A stretch of 64,000 nt of DNA from Cryptomeria japonica (GCF_030272615.1 NC_081410.1:185429619-185493618); one strand, 5' to 3'. Shown: positions 11,085 to 23,163, counted from the first letter of the stretch. Made by a program: numbers and translations. The notes: generated by a model from the sequence alone, not told the origin.

Positions 11085-12415
11085 CAAAGTTTAATCATGG
11101 GCACAAAGCAATATCATGAGTGCATCTAGGTAGGAATGCTTATGCTAGGCATGCTCTTGTTGTGCCTCCCAATGCATCAGAATGTCGAGAGCCATACCCT
11201 ACCAGTGTGATCTCTCAAGTGCCTTGAGTCTAAAAAGTTGTCAAACTTTGACAGACAGTTTCTCGCAATCCAGGATGCATATGATCTATCTGTTTGAACA
11301 TATAGGTTCACATGAGGCTCGTCTACAATGACCAATCTCAGTTTCTGACAACTCAGAGCCATTTTCAAATGACCATTTTTTCACCTACTGCAAAAACCGT
11401 TAATCACATGCAATGCAAAGTTGCAAGATATGCTAGATTTGATTTCGTTCATCGTGGGCACAAAACAACATCATGAGTGCATTCAGGTGGGAAGGTTTAT
11501 GCTAGGCATGATCATTTTGTTCCTCCCAATGCACCGAAACATCGAGAGCCATACCCTACCGACACTATCTCTCAAGTGCCCTAAGTCCAAAAAATTGTCA
11601 AACTTTGATGTATAGTTTCTCACAATCCAGGATGCATATGATCGATTCATTTGAATCTATAGGGTCATGTGAGGCTCGTCTACAATTACCAATCTTGGTT
11701 TCTGATGACTCAGAGTCATTTTCAAATGGTAGAGTTTTTCACCTGCTGCAAAAACTGTCAGTCGCATGCAATGCAAAGTTGCAAGATAGGATACATTTAA
11801 TTTCGTTCATCGTGGGCACAAAAAAACATCATGAGCATGTCCAGGTGGGCAATTTTATGCTAGGAATTCTCTTGTTGTGCCTCCCAACATGCCAGATTAT
11901 CAAGAGCCATACCTTACCAGTGTGATCTCTTAAGTGCCCTAAGTCCAAAATATTATCAAATTTTGATGGACATTCGTAGTCCAAGACACATATGATCAAT
12001 TTTTTTGAACCTATAGGATCATGTGAGGCTCTTCTACAATGACCTATCACATTTTCTAATGACTCAGAGACATTTTTAAATGGTAGCATTTTTTCACTTG
12101 CTACAAAAACCATCGGTTGCATGCAATGCAAAGTTCAAGATAGGATAGATTTGATTTCGTTCATCGTGGTCACAATGAAACATCACAAGCATATCTGGGT
12201 GGGCAAGTTTATGCTAGGCATGCTCCTGATGTGCCTCCCAATGTGTTGGAATGTCGAGAGCCATACCCTACTGGTGCAATCTCTCAAGTGCCCTGAATCC
12301 AAAAAATTGTCAAACTTTGACGAACTATTTCTCAAAATCTAGGATGCATATGATCGATCCGTTTGAACCTATAGGGTCATGTGAGGCTCATCTATAATGA
12401 CCTATCTTGGTTATC
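11085..12415. repeat. Tandem array of a ~356-bp repeat, about 3.7 copies
   Basis: Anchor words recur at constant spacing: 'CACAA...CATCATGAG' at about 11101, 11460, 11817 and 12171, then 'CGAGAGCCATACC', 'TCTCAAGTGCCCT' and 'AGGATGCATATGATC'. Steps are 359, 357 and 354 bases. The last copy is cut off after 'GACCTATCTTGGTT' near 12410. All short open frames here (64-106 codons) are frame shadows of the repeat. The length is similar to many plant satellite monomers, but four copies are too few to call a satellite. Confidence 0.93.
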
Positions 12416-13120
12416 TTTCTGGTCACCCCAAAATGCTTATCAGTCATTTCTAATCCTGTCGCTATCATGGCACCCTCTACAAGCCCATTCCTAAAAAACT
12501 ATTCTAATTTGAGGCTGAAATGGAACAGATAGAAAGAGGAAGAAGGAAGGAAAGCAAAAAATTGCTAGCTCTCCTCCATTCTCACTTTGTCTCTCCAAAG
12601 GCTGTTTTCTCTCATTCAAGCAAAAAAGAGGCATTTTTCTCTTTTGGCCTACTTCAAACAATCCAAATGCCTAATTTTTTCTCTCCTCCCTAAATCTCCA
12701 ATAAGATAAATTGGTGTCAGCTTATTATAGCCCTAGGGCAGTTGCAACAGCATTTTGTCAGGGCAAAAAAGATGCAGAGGGTCAAGTATAGTGATACTAA
12801 TATATATAATTTATTGTAACTTGGGAAGACATAGTCAAAAGCAAATGACATCAGCAGTTGATGTGCATTCACAAGTTTTAGGGTTAATGCCAGAGTCATG
12901 GCCCTTACACCTCTAAAAGTCTTCCTTCCCAAGCTCTCTAATTGCAAACCCACCACAGGAAAAGCCAAAACTCCCACTTCCAAACGTGGCTTATCTCAAT
13001 GCCAAAACCAACCCAGCTTATCACATCACATAAACTCAAAACCCTTAAGATATTCAAAACATAGTCACATGTATTCACATATATTCAAAAAATAGTCACA
13101 TATATTCAAAAAATGTTTTA
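12416..13120. other. Spacer downstream of gene T, no gene seen
   Basis: Contains a GA-rich patch (12520-12560) and pyrimidine-rich stretches. This may be the 3' side of the element that carried gene T; I could not find a terminal inverted repeat. Confidence 0.5.
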
Positions 13121-13310
13121 CAAATCATCTCATGGACTTTTATACAAAAATTGGCATTTAAATATGTGTGAATCAGCTCATCGCCATTTAAATATACAAA
13201 ATTTGGCATCTAAATATGTACAAATCAGCTCATGAATATTTAAATATACAAAATTATGCCCCTAAATATGCACAAATCAACTCATGGGTATTTATATATA
13301 CAAAAAATGA
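13121..13310. repeat. ~51-bp tandem repeat, four copies
   Basis: 'CAAATCAGCTCATG' followed by 'TTTAAATATACAAAAT' and 'GGCATCTAAATATG' repeats with starts near 13122, 13171, 13223 and 13274. The copies are diverged. It lies just beyond the 3' end of gene T. Confidence 0.85.
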
Positions 13311-13791
13311 ATATAGAACAATTTGTCAATGATATATACAAAATTCTCAAAATCATTCTACCCTGAACTATAGAATCAATCAAGTGAGCCTTCTAGATCG
13401 TCTCTAACCTGTATTGTCTCAAGTATTGCCTCATGGTCAAATTCATGAACTTTCCATAAAATCTTGTTATGAGTTCTACCATGATACTTAATCAAATGAA
13501 TATTTGTTGCAAGAACAAGGTTGGAGAAATGAAGAATATGTTTGTGTGTTTCAAAGTCCTCGAACAACCAAACATCAAAAATCTTGATAGGGTATCTCCT
13601 AAGCCATGTGTCTTTCATGACAACATACCCTACTAGATATTCAATGCCCTCTCCATCAATGATTATGGTTGTCAATTTTTTCTTAGGCTCAATACAATGA
13701 CACAAAAAGTAATCCATTCATTTTTCATTGTTCTCTTCTGCAACAACTGGGTACATGTGACCTGCATATTATAGAATGATAATTAATACCA

Positions 13792-14553
13792 TGTTAGGAT
13801 TAATGATAGTCCCAAAGATACTGAGAGGGGGGGGGGTGAATCAGTATCTAACTGGTGAACAAAATATTTAACCTTATTAAGTATTTTGCATTCCAAAATA
13901 GTGTACCGATAAATAAGAATTAATGCAGTAAATAGGAACAATAAAGATAGCATAGAAAACACACCATAACACAAGATGTTTAACGAGGAAAATCGGTGTG
14001 GGAAAAACCTTGGTGGGATTTGTGACCCACAATATTCACTCACTGGCCAATGAATAAATATTACTTACAACAAGGGGCCTCCACATGCAGGAAGGCCAAC
14101 TGCCTAGATCTCACTACTCAATCTACAAAATAGAAGTCTCACTAACTTACAAAATGGATTATGAAAATCCAATACAATGTACTGCTTCAAACCAACATCA
14201 ACTATGCCTATTTCAGTATCGGTTTAAGCTCATACTATAACCATAAACCTTATACAAGATTTGCCCTTATTATTCGCTCATTCCTATCTCATCTCCTATT
14301 CTTCTATATCAAGATGATTTACAAGATCTCATACATATATGAGTCTATTACAATATGCAATGTCGGCTTTACAAAAGATAATTACAATTAAATACAATAA
14401 ACAAAAGTTTATTCATGTCGGTTGGGATGACGGTATGCATTGTTGCCGTTGTCGGTGAAGTGTATGTCAGTGTCGGTGTCTGCTGGTAGGTTGTGGGTAG
14501 GTTGCCATCAATGACAACACCATCATTTCTCACTAGAGTGTAGAATGCCAACA
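13792..14553 (-). repeat. A1 3' LTR (left on the plus strand)
   Basis: It starts TGTTAGGATTAATG and ends TGCCAACA. It contains the G10 run (reverse of the C tract seen in other LTRs) at about 13827-13836. It is some 40 bp shorter than its partner because a segment near the end (matching 19590-19640) is absent. Confidence 0.93.
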
Positions 14554-14567
14554 ATCTCCCCCTTTGG
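14554..14567 (-). promoter_or_regulatory. A1 polypurine tract
   Basis: Minus-strand CCAAAGGGGGAGAT directly abuts the 3' LTR and is preceded by GTGTTGCCATCAACG. The same block sits at this place in A2, C, copia-1 and copia-2. It would prime plus-strand DNA synthesis. Confidence 0.9.
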
Positions 14568-14737
14568 CGTTGATGGCAACACTCATGAGAAAAATCCAAA
14601 AACTGTTTCCAAAAATGAAGTCCAAAAATTTGCCAAAAATATGTGCTCCCCCTGAGCAAATGATCTCCTCTGAATAGCCATTTTTCTCTGTCCACTACTC
14701 CCACTTTGACATCAATGACAAAGGTTGTCAAAAATTG

Positions 14738-17416
14738 TCAAACGAAATCGTTAGGTATTGTATCATCAATTGCCTTGTAGGCCAATGCATTACAGTCAAT
14801 TATCTTCTTAATTGAGTCTAGAAGTACCTCTGTCACATTAGTGGGTCTGAATTCGGATGTTTGACCAACTACCTTTATTATTTTAGTGCTTCCAGTGTTA
14901 GTAACAAATTTTCTTGTATCAACCTTTGGTGGATCAGTCTGAGTTTGTGTTTCAACCTGTAGTGATTTGGGTTTCTCAGTGATTACCGGTTTTACTATCT
15001 CAATGTGTACATGTGCCTCTGTTGGTTTCTCTATTGGTTTCTCTATGTTATCAACTGTCGGTATCTCTATCTCTATCAGTTTCTCAATGCCAACATCTAC
15101 ACTACCAGTATTCATTCCACTATCCAAAGGTTGCTCTATATGCTTTGTATGCTCTGTATGCATTTCAACCTCAACATTTTCTGTTGGTTGCTTATCAATG
15201 TTTCCACTACCAGCAATATCATCCTATACCTTTGTGTTGTCCTTGTCCATGATAATGTTCACTTCCTAAGTATCAACATTCATGGTGAATAGAATTTTTG
15301 ATTCAGTGTTCGTGTCATCATGTGTTATGTCCACATTTTCAATAGTCGGTGTATCATCAATGTGTACCAGTGTAGTATCCAAGGGTGGTGGTAAGTTGTC
15401 ATTTATTTTGATGTTTGGTATTCCACCAACTTTACCTTTCCCTTTGTCCTTGTCCTTTTGATAAAATTTAAATCTTTTCTTCAGTCGGTTCAATTCTTCC
15501 TATTTTTCCTTTTCTACAAAAAAGATATCCCATTTGTGAGTTGTTTCCTCTGCAGTTTCATTAACTTTGCTAGCCATTAAGCTCACTTGTTGGTGACCAC
15601 TAGCAAAAAATAATCTATTAGCTTCAAAGATTAATTCATCAATCTCCTCTTTCAAGTTAACTGGATGTACAACGAGAAGTTTTTCAACCTTAAGTTTCTT
15701 GTCCAACTCCATTACTGCAATCCTCTTTGCATCTAACCTTCTATATAGATCATTTGGCAAGTCATCTACAACTTCAATCAACACTTTCTTGTAAATGTCT
15801 AGATGTAGAATAATATTGTTTTCAACACTTTCCTTTTCATAATTAGTGAATGTGTTATACAACTTGCTCACATTAGCCAAGTTATCATCATCAGTGATTC
15901 CATTCAGTAAGTTATCCAAAGGTGGTATCACTTGTTTTTGTTTCTTCTTGGGTGTTAACTTCTTTGTCGGTTATCTTACCGCTTGTTGCTTCTTTCTCAG
16001 AGTTCTTGTTTTCTTGGGTGGAGGAGAGGGTACCAGTGAAGGTTTTCTCTTCCTATCAACTTTCTTAAATTCAACAGGTATTTCACTGTCAGATGATGTG
16101 CCAACCAGTGAGATATATGCCTCTAGTTCCAATCCTTCCAGTTCACTTTCCTTTATTCTAGTAAGGTTCATAACATTTTCTTTTATTTGCTTTACTTGTT
16201 TTGATGCACTCCTTATGTACTTTTCTCTTTTCTTTCTTTGTTTCATTGTTTGTACATCACTCTCAATTGTTTCTACACTACCAAATACTTTTTCCATTGG
16301 TTCTCTAGGTGCTTCTAAGAGGGCATTAGCATAAGTCTCAATAATATTCACATCAGCCTCATACCCCATTTTAGTTACCCATACAGTTCTAGGAAGAATT
16401 GCTTCCATCCATATTTCATCTTTCTTAATCACAAAGCAAATTTCCTTATCATATTTATCTACTATACTTTGTGGTAGTCTCTCTCTTGTTTTCATTTTAG
16501 CTTGGAAAGCTTTGAAATATTCAGTTATATTGTTTTCCCTAGTAGTACCCATGTCAGTGAAGGCTTCTTACAATTGTTTGCCTACCGATATGTCATATCA
16601 AAAATATTTCTGTCCAATATCAAGAATTTGTTTTGAGAAATACAACATAAGGCATACCAAAATATTACCAAAACGAAATGTCCCTTTCTTGTCTCCTTTT
16701 ATCTTTTTCAAATTATCAACTAGTTCATCCTTCAGCCATTCACACACATCTATTTTTGCATTGTTATTTACCATATCATAAGCACTTTTAATGCAAAGAC
16801 TAGAAACTGCATTAAGTCGATTTGCATGTGTGGTCTTATAGCCTAAAATCATACTTATGAATCTCACATTAATATCCTTGATGTCATTTACTCTCAGAGA
16901 TCTACTATCAGATGTTGCTCCTGTTAAGGTCATGACTGTGTCGTTAGGTACCCTCTTTGTCTTGTCTGGTCTGCTGCCAGTAGAGGGTAAACCTGTCACT
17001 GCCCTAATTGCTTGCCAGGTGAATTTACAAACTGAATCTAACCAAATAAATTCTCCATGTGTCCTACTTAGGACAATTCTCACTACCTCCTCTGGAAATT
17101 TAGGGATGTTCAAGATTTCTACAAAACCTAAGGTCTCAATAATCTTGTGCTTGGGTTTGACATTACCATTTTCATCACAAATTACGGCATTAAACATCTT
17201 TAACACTTCCACAAAACCTAATTCTTCAATATTGCAGTGAATATAAATTCTAGGGTCTTCAGCATAAGCTACACCTTTAGGAATTTTTGAGAATGCGCCT
17301 ATGGAATCATTTTGCTTAGATATCTTAAGAATAATTTTGAAAACTGGCCTAGGGCATTTTACAATTTCCACAACAGTAGGGTTTGCAATAAATTCTAGAG
17401 CAGAAGAGGAAGCCAT
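14738..17416 (-). pseudogene. A1 ORF2: ~893-codon ORF of unknown function
   Basis: Minus-strand open segments 17416-16598, 16552-15971, 15931-15500, 15493-15266 and 15163-14738 all lie in one frame, separated only by in-frame stops. This implies one original protein of about 890 residues. Its first ~100 residues (near IPKGVAYAEDPRIYIHC and DENGNVKPKHK) match ORF2 of A2. Residues ~125-145 contain GEFIWLDSVCKFTWQAI and VTGLPSTG, reminiscent of the helical 'plant mobile domain / plant transposon protein' type; this is only an impression. The middle is basic (KKREKYIRSASKQVKQIKE) and ends in a Pro-Lys patch (PSPPPKKTRTLRKKQ). The C-terminal third is Glu/Lys/Pro/Thr-rich and probably disordered. 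There is no polymerase, protease or integrase motif. Two independent insertions carrying the same ORF suggest it was part of the mobile family. Confidence 0.75.
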
Positions 17417-17721
17417 TTGAAAAATACCTTAATCTACCTGATAATGTTTGAGTGCTTGAGAGAAATCGCTTCACTTCTTTGCCTTGAATGCCTTCACTCA
17501 GATTTTCGCACTCTCTACTAGTTTGAATGCTCGGTGATTCAAAAATGAACGAAAATCGATAATTTATAATGAAATTTCATTCAACAACTGCAATAAATGC
17601 TCGTCGATTAAGTGAAAACTTAACACATCTACCGGTAAAGAAGAAATCTATCTTCTCACCATCTATCGAGGGTAATCTACATGATATTCAACTTGCTGCA
17701 ATACCCCAAAAGGGTTACTTC

Positions 17722-18833
17722 TTAGTTGGATGAAGAATTTTCTGCCAGTGGAGTAATACTCTGTTCTATCGGTGAATGAATAGTCTCATCAACATTCTGA
17801 TCTATCTTTCTAATCCATTGTTTTGAAAATTCTTGCTTTACCTCATCAACCTTTTCTTTGCCTTTCAAACTAGGTCCTTTATTATTTGTCAGTGAAGTCT
17901 TGCTTCTACAAAAATTTGTAATATGTCCAATTTGGTTACAAGCATAACAAGTCACATTATTCTTTTGAATAGCCTTTCCATATCCTATGCCGGTTTGTGT
18001 TCTGCATTGATTAGATAAGTGCCCAAATCTTCCACAAACATAACATCTTACATTCATTCTACAGTTTTTTGAATTATGACCAACTTTGTTGCATTTGGAA
18101 CATTGACCGGTGGGTGCATTAATGTTCTGATTGTTTTTAGATCTACACTGATTTTCTCTATGACCATACTTGTTATAGTTAAAGCATTCCCATTAAATTT
18201 GTAAGCATTAGGTTGTCTTACCGATTTACTGTGATCATGATTGTTTGCAGTACTAAAACTTTCACCAATTTCAAATCCAAGTCCATTAGTATCTCCATTA
18301 GGTTTCTGACCTTTCATCATATCATCAAGTTCTTCTGAACTTTTCTTGATTTTCTCTTTATGTTGATTTCTAGTAGCCAACTCATTTTCCAGAATTCCCA
18401 TTTGCCTCATAAGTTCAGTTTTATCATGTTGCATGTGAATCAGATCTATCTTTAACATATCATTTTCATGACTGAGTCTTAGCTTTTCATTACAAGCATC
18501 ATTGAGTCTCCTAGTCAAGTCATCTTCATTCTTCTTCCTATCTTCAATGTCTTTACAAAATCTCATAGTCATATCTTGCATTTCATTCTTCATAGTCATG
18601 TTTTCTTGCCTCATTTTGTTCACAAGCTCATTAAGAGTTTCCTTTTCACCATTGTCATTCTACATCTTCTCATGAAGTTCTTTTCTTTTATTTCTAGAAA
18701 TAGTAAGATTCTCCTAAAGTCCTTGAATGAATTCTTGTGCAGTCCTCAGATCATCTTCAAGTTTGATATTTTTCAACTTTTCTGAATCATAGTCGACAAG
18801 AGCTCCTTCCAATTGCTTTCTTAAATTCTCCAT
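17722..18833 (-). pseudogene. A1 gag: coiled-coil Gag with four CCHC zinc knuckles
   Basis: The start at 18833 is chosen because MENLRKQLEGALVDYDSEKL aligns with the start of the A2 gag and follows the PBS closely. The N-terminal two thirds are heptad-like and charged (MRQENMTMKNEMQDMTMRF and following), predicted coiled coil. A one-base frameshift near 18190 separates this from four zinc knuckles. The first has lost a Cys (FNYNKYGHRENQC). The others are CSKCNKVGHNSKNC, CYVCGRFGHLSNQC and CYACNQIGHITNFC. In-frame TAGs occur upstream of 18623. The expected role is RNA binding and particle assembly. The usual copia Gag domain (UBN2-like) seen in C and copia-1/2/3 is not apparent here. Confidence 0.85.
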
Positions 18834-18889
18834 CTGTAGCGGTGTCAGAATCTTCCTTAAGTTGTTAGGCTTTTGAAAATAGAGGACCA

Positions 18890-18902
18890 GACTCTAATAC
18901 CA
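18890..18902 (-). promoter_or_regulatory. A1 primer-binding site
   Basis: Minus strand TGGTATTAGAGTC, two bases inside the 5' LTR. It matches the TGGTATCAGAGCC complement of initiator-Met tRNA with two differences (C to T and C to T type changes). Confidence 0.85.
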
Positions 18903-18904
18903 AT

Positions 18905-19707
18905 TGTTGGGATTAAGGATAGTCCCAAAGATACTGAGAGGGGGGGTGAATCAATATCTAACCGGTAAACAAAATATTTAACCTTATTAAGTATTTTGCA
19001 TTCCAAAATAGTGTATCAGTAAATAAGAATTAATGCAATAAATAGGAACAATAAAGATAGCATAGAAAACACACCATAACACAAGATGTTTAACAAGGAA
19101 ACCCTGTGTGGGAAAAACCTCAGTGGGATTTGTGACCCACAATATTCACTCATTGGCCAATGAATAAATATTACTTACAATGAGGGGCCTGCACATGTAG
19201 GAAGGCCAACTGCCTAGAGCTCACTGCTCAATCTACAAAGTAGAAGTCTCGCTGACTTAAAAAATGGATTATAAAAATCCAATACAATGTACTGCTTCAA
19301 ATCAGCATCAACTATGCTAGGTTCAGTACCAGTTTAAGCTCATATTATAACCATAAACCTTATATAAGATTTGCCCTTATTATTCACTCATTCCTATCTC
19401 ATCTCCTATTCTTCTATATCAAAATGATTTACAAGATCTCATACATATATGAGTCTATTACAGTATGCCATTTCGGCTTTACAAAAGATAATTACAATTA
19501 AATACAATAAACAAAAGTTTATTCCCGTCGGCTGGGATGTTGGTATGCATTGTTGCCGCTACCGGTGAAGTGTCTATCGATGTCAGTGCCTACAGGTGGT
19601 TTACCAAATGAATGCCTCAAGGTTACCTAAAGGTTGCCAGTAGGTTGCTGGTAGGTTGCCCTTAATGACAACGCCATCATTTCTCACTATAGTGTAGAAT
19701 GCCAACA
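18905..19707 (-). repeat. A1 5' LTR (right on the plus strand)
   Basis: Begins TGTTGGGATTAAGG and ends TGCCAACA. It is nearly collinear with the left LTR. The conserved block GTGGGAAAAACC (19108 region) is the reverse of the GGTTTTTCCCAC word shared by all copia LTRs here. Confidence 0.93.
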
Positions 19708-22139
19708 TACTAAAAATAATGTTTGATGTAACAAAATGAGCCAAAAAAATTTCCTGCAATAAAATTTACCCAAAAAATCACCTGGTTCTACTAGGTCGGA
19801 TACATGATCAAAATTAACCTGATGCTTCCATCTAGTTCAACTGCAGTGCTCGGGGAATTTGATAGGTATCAATGGGAAGCAATGGTCTACAAGACCATTT
19901 GTCAACCTACTCTGGTGATTCACATTCTTTGCACAAAAACATACAATCTATCTAGTATAAATTACCAGTGAACTTGCAATTGAACTTTCAAATGAGTGCA
20001 TGTCACTGGATCTTGCAACTGTACAACAATATTGAAAGTTTTCAATGTCAGATTCAGTGATTGACCAAAAATATCTATGAACCATTGACGTACCTGCATG
20101 TTACCTAATCCCATTATAGAGTTACACCATCGCACAATTATTGTTGCATCTATCAACTCAGCACCACCTTCGTACTTCAATTCATCTCTAGCTAGGGCTC
20201 TTTTTATGCATGATCCTGCACTATCGTGCTCTCCCTTTCCATGTCTAGCCTCAATGAAATTCCAAAAATGTTGTACACCGCTTGTCACATGCATCCTACT
20301 CAACCAATAGAACATCCTTGCATTTTTTAATTGCGAGGTGCAATTATCTGACCATATTATGTGTTGCTTCTATCGTATGTTTCTTTCCTTTAAACTATCA
20401 TAGAAAACTTTAAAGCATCCTTGCACAAAATCTAACGAATGTGTGGTACAAAAATAGAAACTTGTGTAGAAAAGTAATACATAGATTGCACTTCATTTTG
20501 AGGTTGTAGTGTATAATTTTCAGCAAAATCAATTATAGAGACAATGGTACCAAGAGGAAATGTGTCTTTGCATAACTTGAATTTCTTATCTAACCACCGA
20601 GCTCTATGTGTATGCATTATGTACTCATAAACTAGCTTATCTTTAAACATTCTCATAAAATCAGCTACACATATATCATTTTTCACTAACTCACATCTCT
20701 TCAATTCTTTTCCATATTTAACCCCATATGTCACTGTCTTTTACTTTCCAAAAGATACTAATTTCTTACCAATTTCATGTGTGCTATCCAAATTTAGACA
20801 TCTTGGAAAATGTTGCAAACCACCACATGTAGCTCAAGAACCTTTCAAATATGTCATCTTATAATAAATGCAACCATCATCTCTTTTACATAACACACTT
20901 AAAATAAATTATCTTGGTGACTTAGGAGGTGGTTGTATATTGCATTCCTTCAAAACATTGTTAGTGTGCAAAGTACAACATATATGATGATAAATATCAT
21001 AGTGCACAGAAAATTCAAAATGCATCCTACAACAACATGTGGTGCATACATGATTAATATTAACATAAAAAGGTTTTTCCATTTCAAAAAATCTTTGACT
21101 AGTTATTATTTGAGGTAACTTTTGAAGGAATATTTCATAAAATTTTGTTTGAGTCATATCCAAATAGTGTTTGTCATGTGGCTTATGATTTCTAGATCCA
21201 ATTCACCGTCTAACGACATCTCTTTGGTTAGGCTAAACCCTTGTGTTGTCATGCCAAAAAGTTTCAATTAATGTTCTTAGTGCATCAACAACAACCTTGC
21301 ATTTGTGTGGTAGTTGTCTACCCGAGAACGCGCAAAGAGAATTATTGTTAGGATCCTCTACTTTTTCCTACCTATCTAATGCTTTACGTAATGTTGTTCT
21401 ACTTATGTTTAATGACTTACTTATTTTTCTTATCAAACGATATTTTTTTTTCTTGTTCATTATGGCTGATGTAATAACACGTCGAGTAACATTAAAATCT
21501 TTAGTACATGATTTTGAACCAATAGCCTGATATGCATCAAATAGATTTCTCACAATAGTTCTTTCGCTATTACTTTCAGATGATCTTAGGCCTAGAATTT
21601 TCATTCTCTCTAAAATTCAAATTTTTAATCATTTCAACAATTAATTGGCATGTTGCAGTTTAATTTAAGTTTGCAAAATAGTTTTTCTATATTATTTTAA
21701 CCATTCTCCTACAATTTCATTCATTCATTTTATCAGGGATTGGCTTCAAAATATTCTCATCGATGTCAATTAGATACTTTGATTTCCTATGAATGATTCT
21801 AGGAGGTGTTAACATCAGTGCATTGCGTGCATTAGGTACATTCATTGCTTCTAATAGAGTCGGTGTATGTTCATCATTGTGTGCATTAGGTAAATTTATT
21901 GCATTAGGTTTATACGGTAAATCAAATGTTGTTGGTGCATCTTCATCATTTGTTTGATTATTCATTGTGATATCTTCTTCAATTGTATTATGTTCATTTG
22001 GTAAAATGAATTGAGATGTTGAGGATGACATACCTTCTTGTCCCATTGTTCTTATGTCACGTAATTTCTTCATACATTTCCTTTGTCTTTCCTTTTCATC
22101 CTCTCGTTGTTCCATTGTTCCTCGCTTGTTCTTTCCCAT

Positions 22140-22578
22140 AGTTAATATTGGTTGTCCTAAATAGAATCATATTGCATATATATGTAAACAAAAGTTCTTA
22201 AACAATCAAATAACCATAAAATTGAGCATTATCATTATTTTTTAAAATCAAAACTATTTTATAAATTACAAAAGCATTGACCAAACTAATAAGAACAACA
22301 ATTCAATCATTTGAAATCATGCAAAACAAAAATTTTACTTACTTCTACAAATAAAACTGTCATAGAATCGCAGTAACAGTTGCAGTGGGACCTTCAACGA
22401 CCTCAAAAACTTCTTTTCAGATTGTTGAAGTTGTTGGGAAACTAAAAGTATGTCCAAGAACCATGTACATGGTATGTTTAGTAACCCCATGCAAGCTTTT
22501 AGTCCCTAAAAATGCTCAACAAACCAACGTCCATATTCCCAATACCTCGTATGTGTTACTTGTAGTAAAGAAAATGTG
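22140..22578. other. Region upstream of gene T, no gene seen
   Basis: AT-rich to 22360, then a short GC-balanced piece. It may hold the promoter of gene T (minus strand) but no TATA or terminal repeat can be assigned with confidence. Confidence 0.5.
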
Positions 22579-22693
22579 AAGGAAAAGGGAGGGAGGGAGA
22601 GGGAGAGGGAGAGGGAGAGAGAGGGGGAGAGGGGGGAGAGGGAGAGGGAGAGGGATGGAGAGAGAGAGATCTAGAGGGAAAAATAGAGAGAGG

Positions 22694-22731
<38 letters not shown>

Positions 22732-22834
22732 CAAGGGTGGGAGAGAGGATGGAGAGGGAGAGGGAGGGAGAGGGAGAGAAAGGGGAGAGGGAGAGGGAGA
22801 GAGATGGAGAGGGATGGGGAGAGAGAGGGGGAGA

Positions 22835-22904
<70 letters not shown>

Positions 22905-23022
22905 TAGATATAGAGAGGGAGAGAGAGGGGCGGGAGAGAGGATGGAGAGGGAGAGGGAGGGAGAGAAAGAGGGAGAGGGAGATAAAGAGAGGAAGAGAGA
23001 GAGAGAGGGGGGGAGAGAGAGG
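22579..23022. repeat. GA (purine) microsatellite, left part
   Basis: About 440 bases almost purely A and G on this strand, with GAGAGA runs and GGGA variants. It is the left side of one purine tract that continues at 47918-47963 and 54603-54703, the two gaps being retrotransposon insertions. Arg/Glu-rich or Ser/Leu-rich open frames across it are artefacts of the repeat. Confidence 0.97.
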
Positions 23023-23161
23023 TGTTGGAAATGGGCAAGCGTTCCCTCACGAGGATTCGCTACATGGTTTAATAGCCTCCTGTGGATTCTATAAGTCTAG
23101 TGGTTGTATCGAGAATTGATAAGTTGATCTTTTGGTGCAACAACAACCCTAGTTTGTAACA
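23023..23161 (+). repeat. Short LTR of composite S (left)
   Basis: 139 bp, TGTTGGAAATGGGC ... GTTTGTAACA. It shares CTGTGGATTCTATAAGTCTA and TTGATCTTTTGGTGCAA with the right copy. The PBS follows two bases later. Confidence 0.88.
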
Positions 23162-23163
23162 AT

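Larger units (their letters stand above)
13792..19707 (-). mobile_element. A1: non-autonomous LTR retrotransposon (gag + ORF2, no pol)
   Basis: The LTRs are 13792-14553 and 18905-19707, both TGTT...CCAACA. Transcription runs on the minus strand. The flanks are TACCA (13787-13791) and TACTA (19708-19712), a target duplication with one transition. A minus-strand PBS lies at 18902-18890 (TGGTATTAGAGTC, Met-initiator type) and a polypurine tract at 14567-14554. Coding content is a Gag (18833-17722) and a long ORF2 (17416-14738). No integrase, reverse transcriptase or RNase H motif is present, so it must have been moved by another element's enzymes. It landed in the last intron of gene T. A2 at 26.3-30.8 kb has the same plan. 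Confidence 0.92.
13376..22139 (-). pseudogene. Gene T: broken DDE-like transposase gene of an unnamed superfamily, split by element A1
   Basis: Minus-strand coding pieces run 22139-21717 (basic and acidic N-terminus), 21604-21368, about 21340-19770, then a last exon 13761-13376. Recognisable blocks in order: a Cys-rich stretch (CTTCCCRMHFEF-like, near 21000), IVSIIDFAENYTLQPQNEVQ with DFAENY at 20530-20513, IWSDNCTSQ at 20357-20331, and EARHGKGEHDSAG around 20243. The Asp in DFAENY and the Asp in WSDNC look like two acidic residues of an RNase-H-fold nuclease; that is inference. The final intron has a donor GTAAAT at 19769 and an acceptor ATGCAG ending at 13762. The joined phase is consistent across the border. 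Element A1 lies inside it, and without A1 the intron would be about 87 bp. Several stops and frameshifts show the gene is dead, for example a TGA just before 13717. I recall similar proteins in animals and lower plants but cannot name the transposon superfamily. Confidence 0.65.

Noticed and set aside
11177-12342. Several 63-106-codon frames that resemble one another
   Set aside because: They are different frames and strands of the 356-bp repeat.
14967-17240. Plus-strand open frames of 79-162 codons in A1
   Set aside because: Antisense shadows of the single-frame minus-strand ORF2.
22556-23119. Long Arg/Glu-rich (plus) and Ser/Leu/Pro-rich (minus) open frames of 70-164 codons
   Set aside because: Produced entirely by the GA microsatellite, open in several frames at once.
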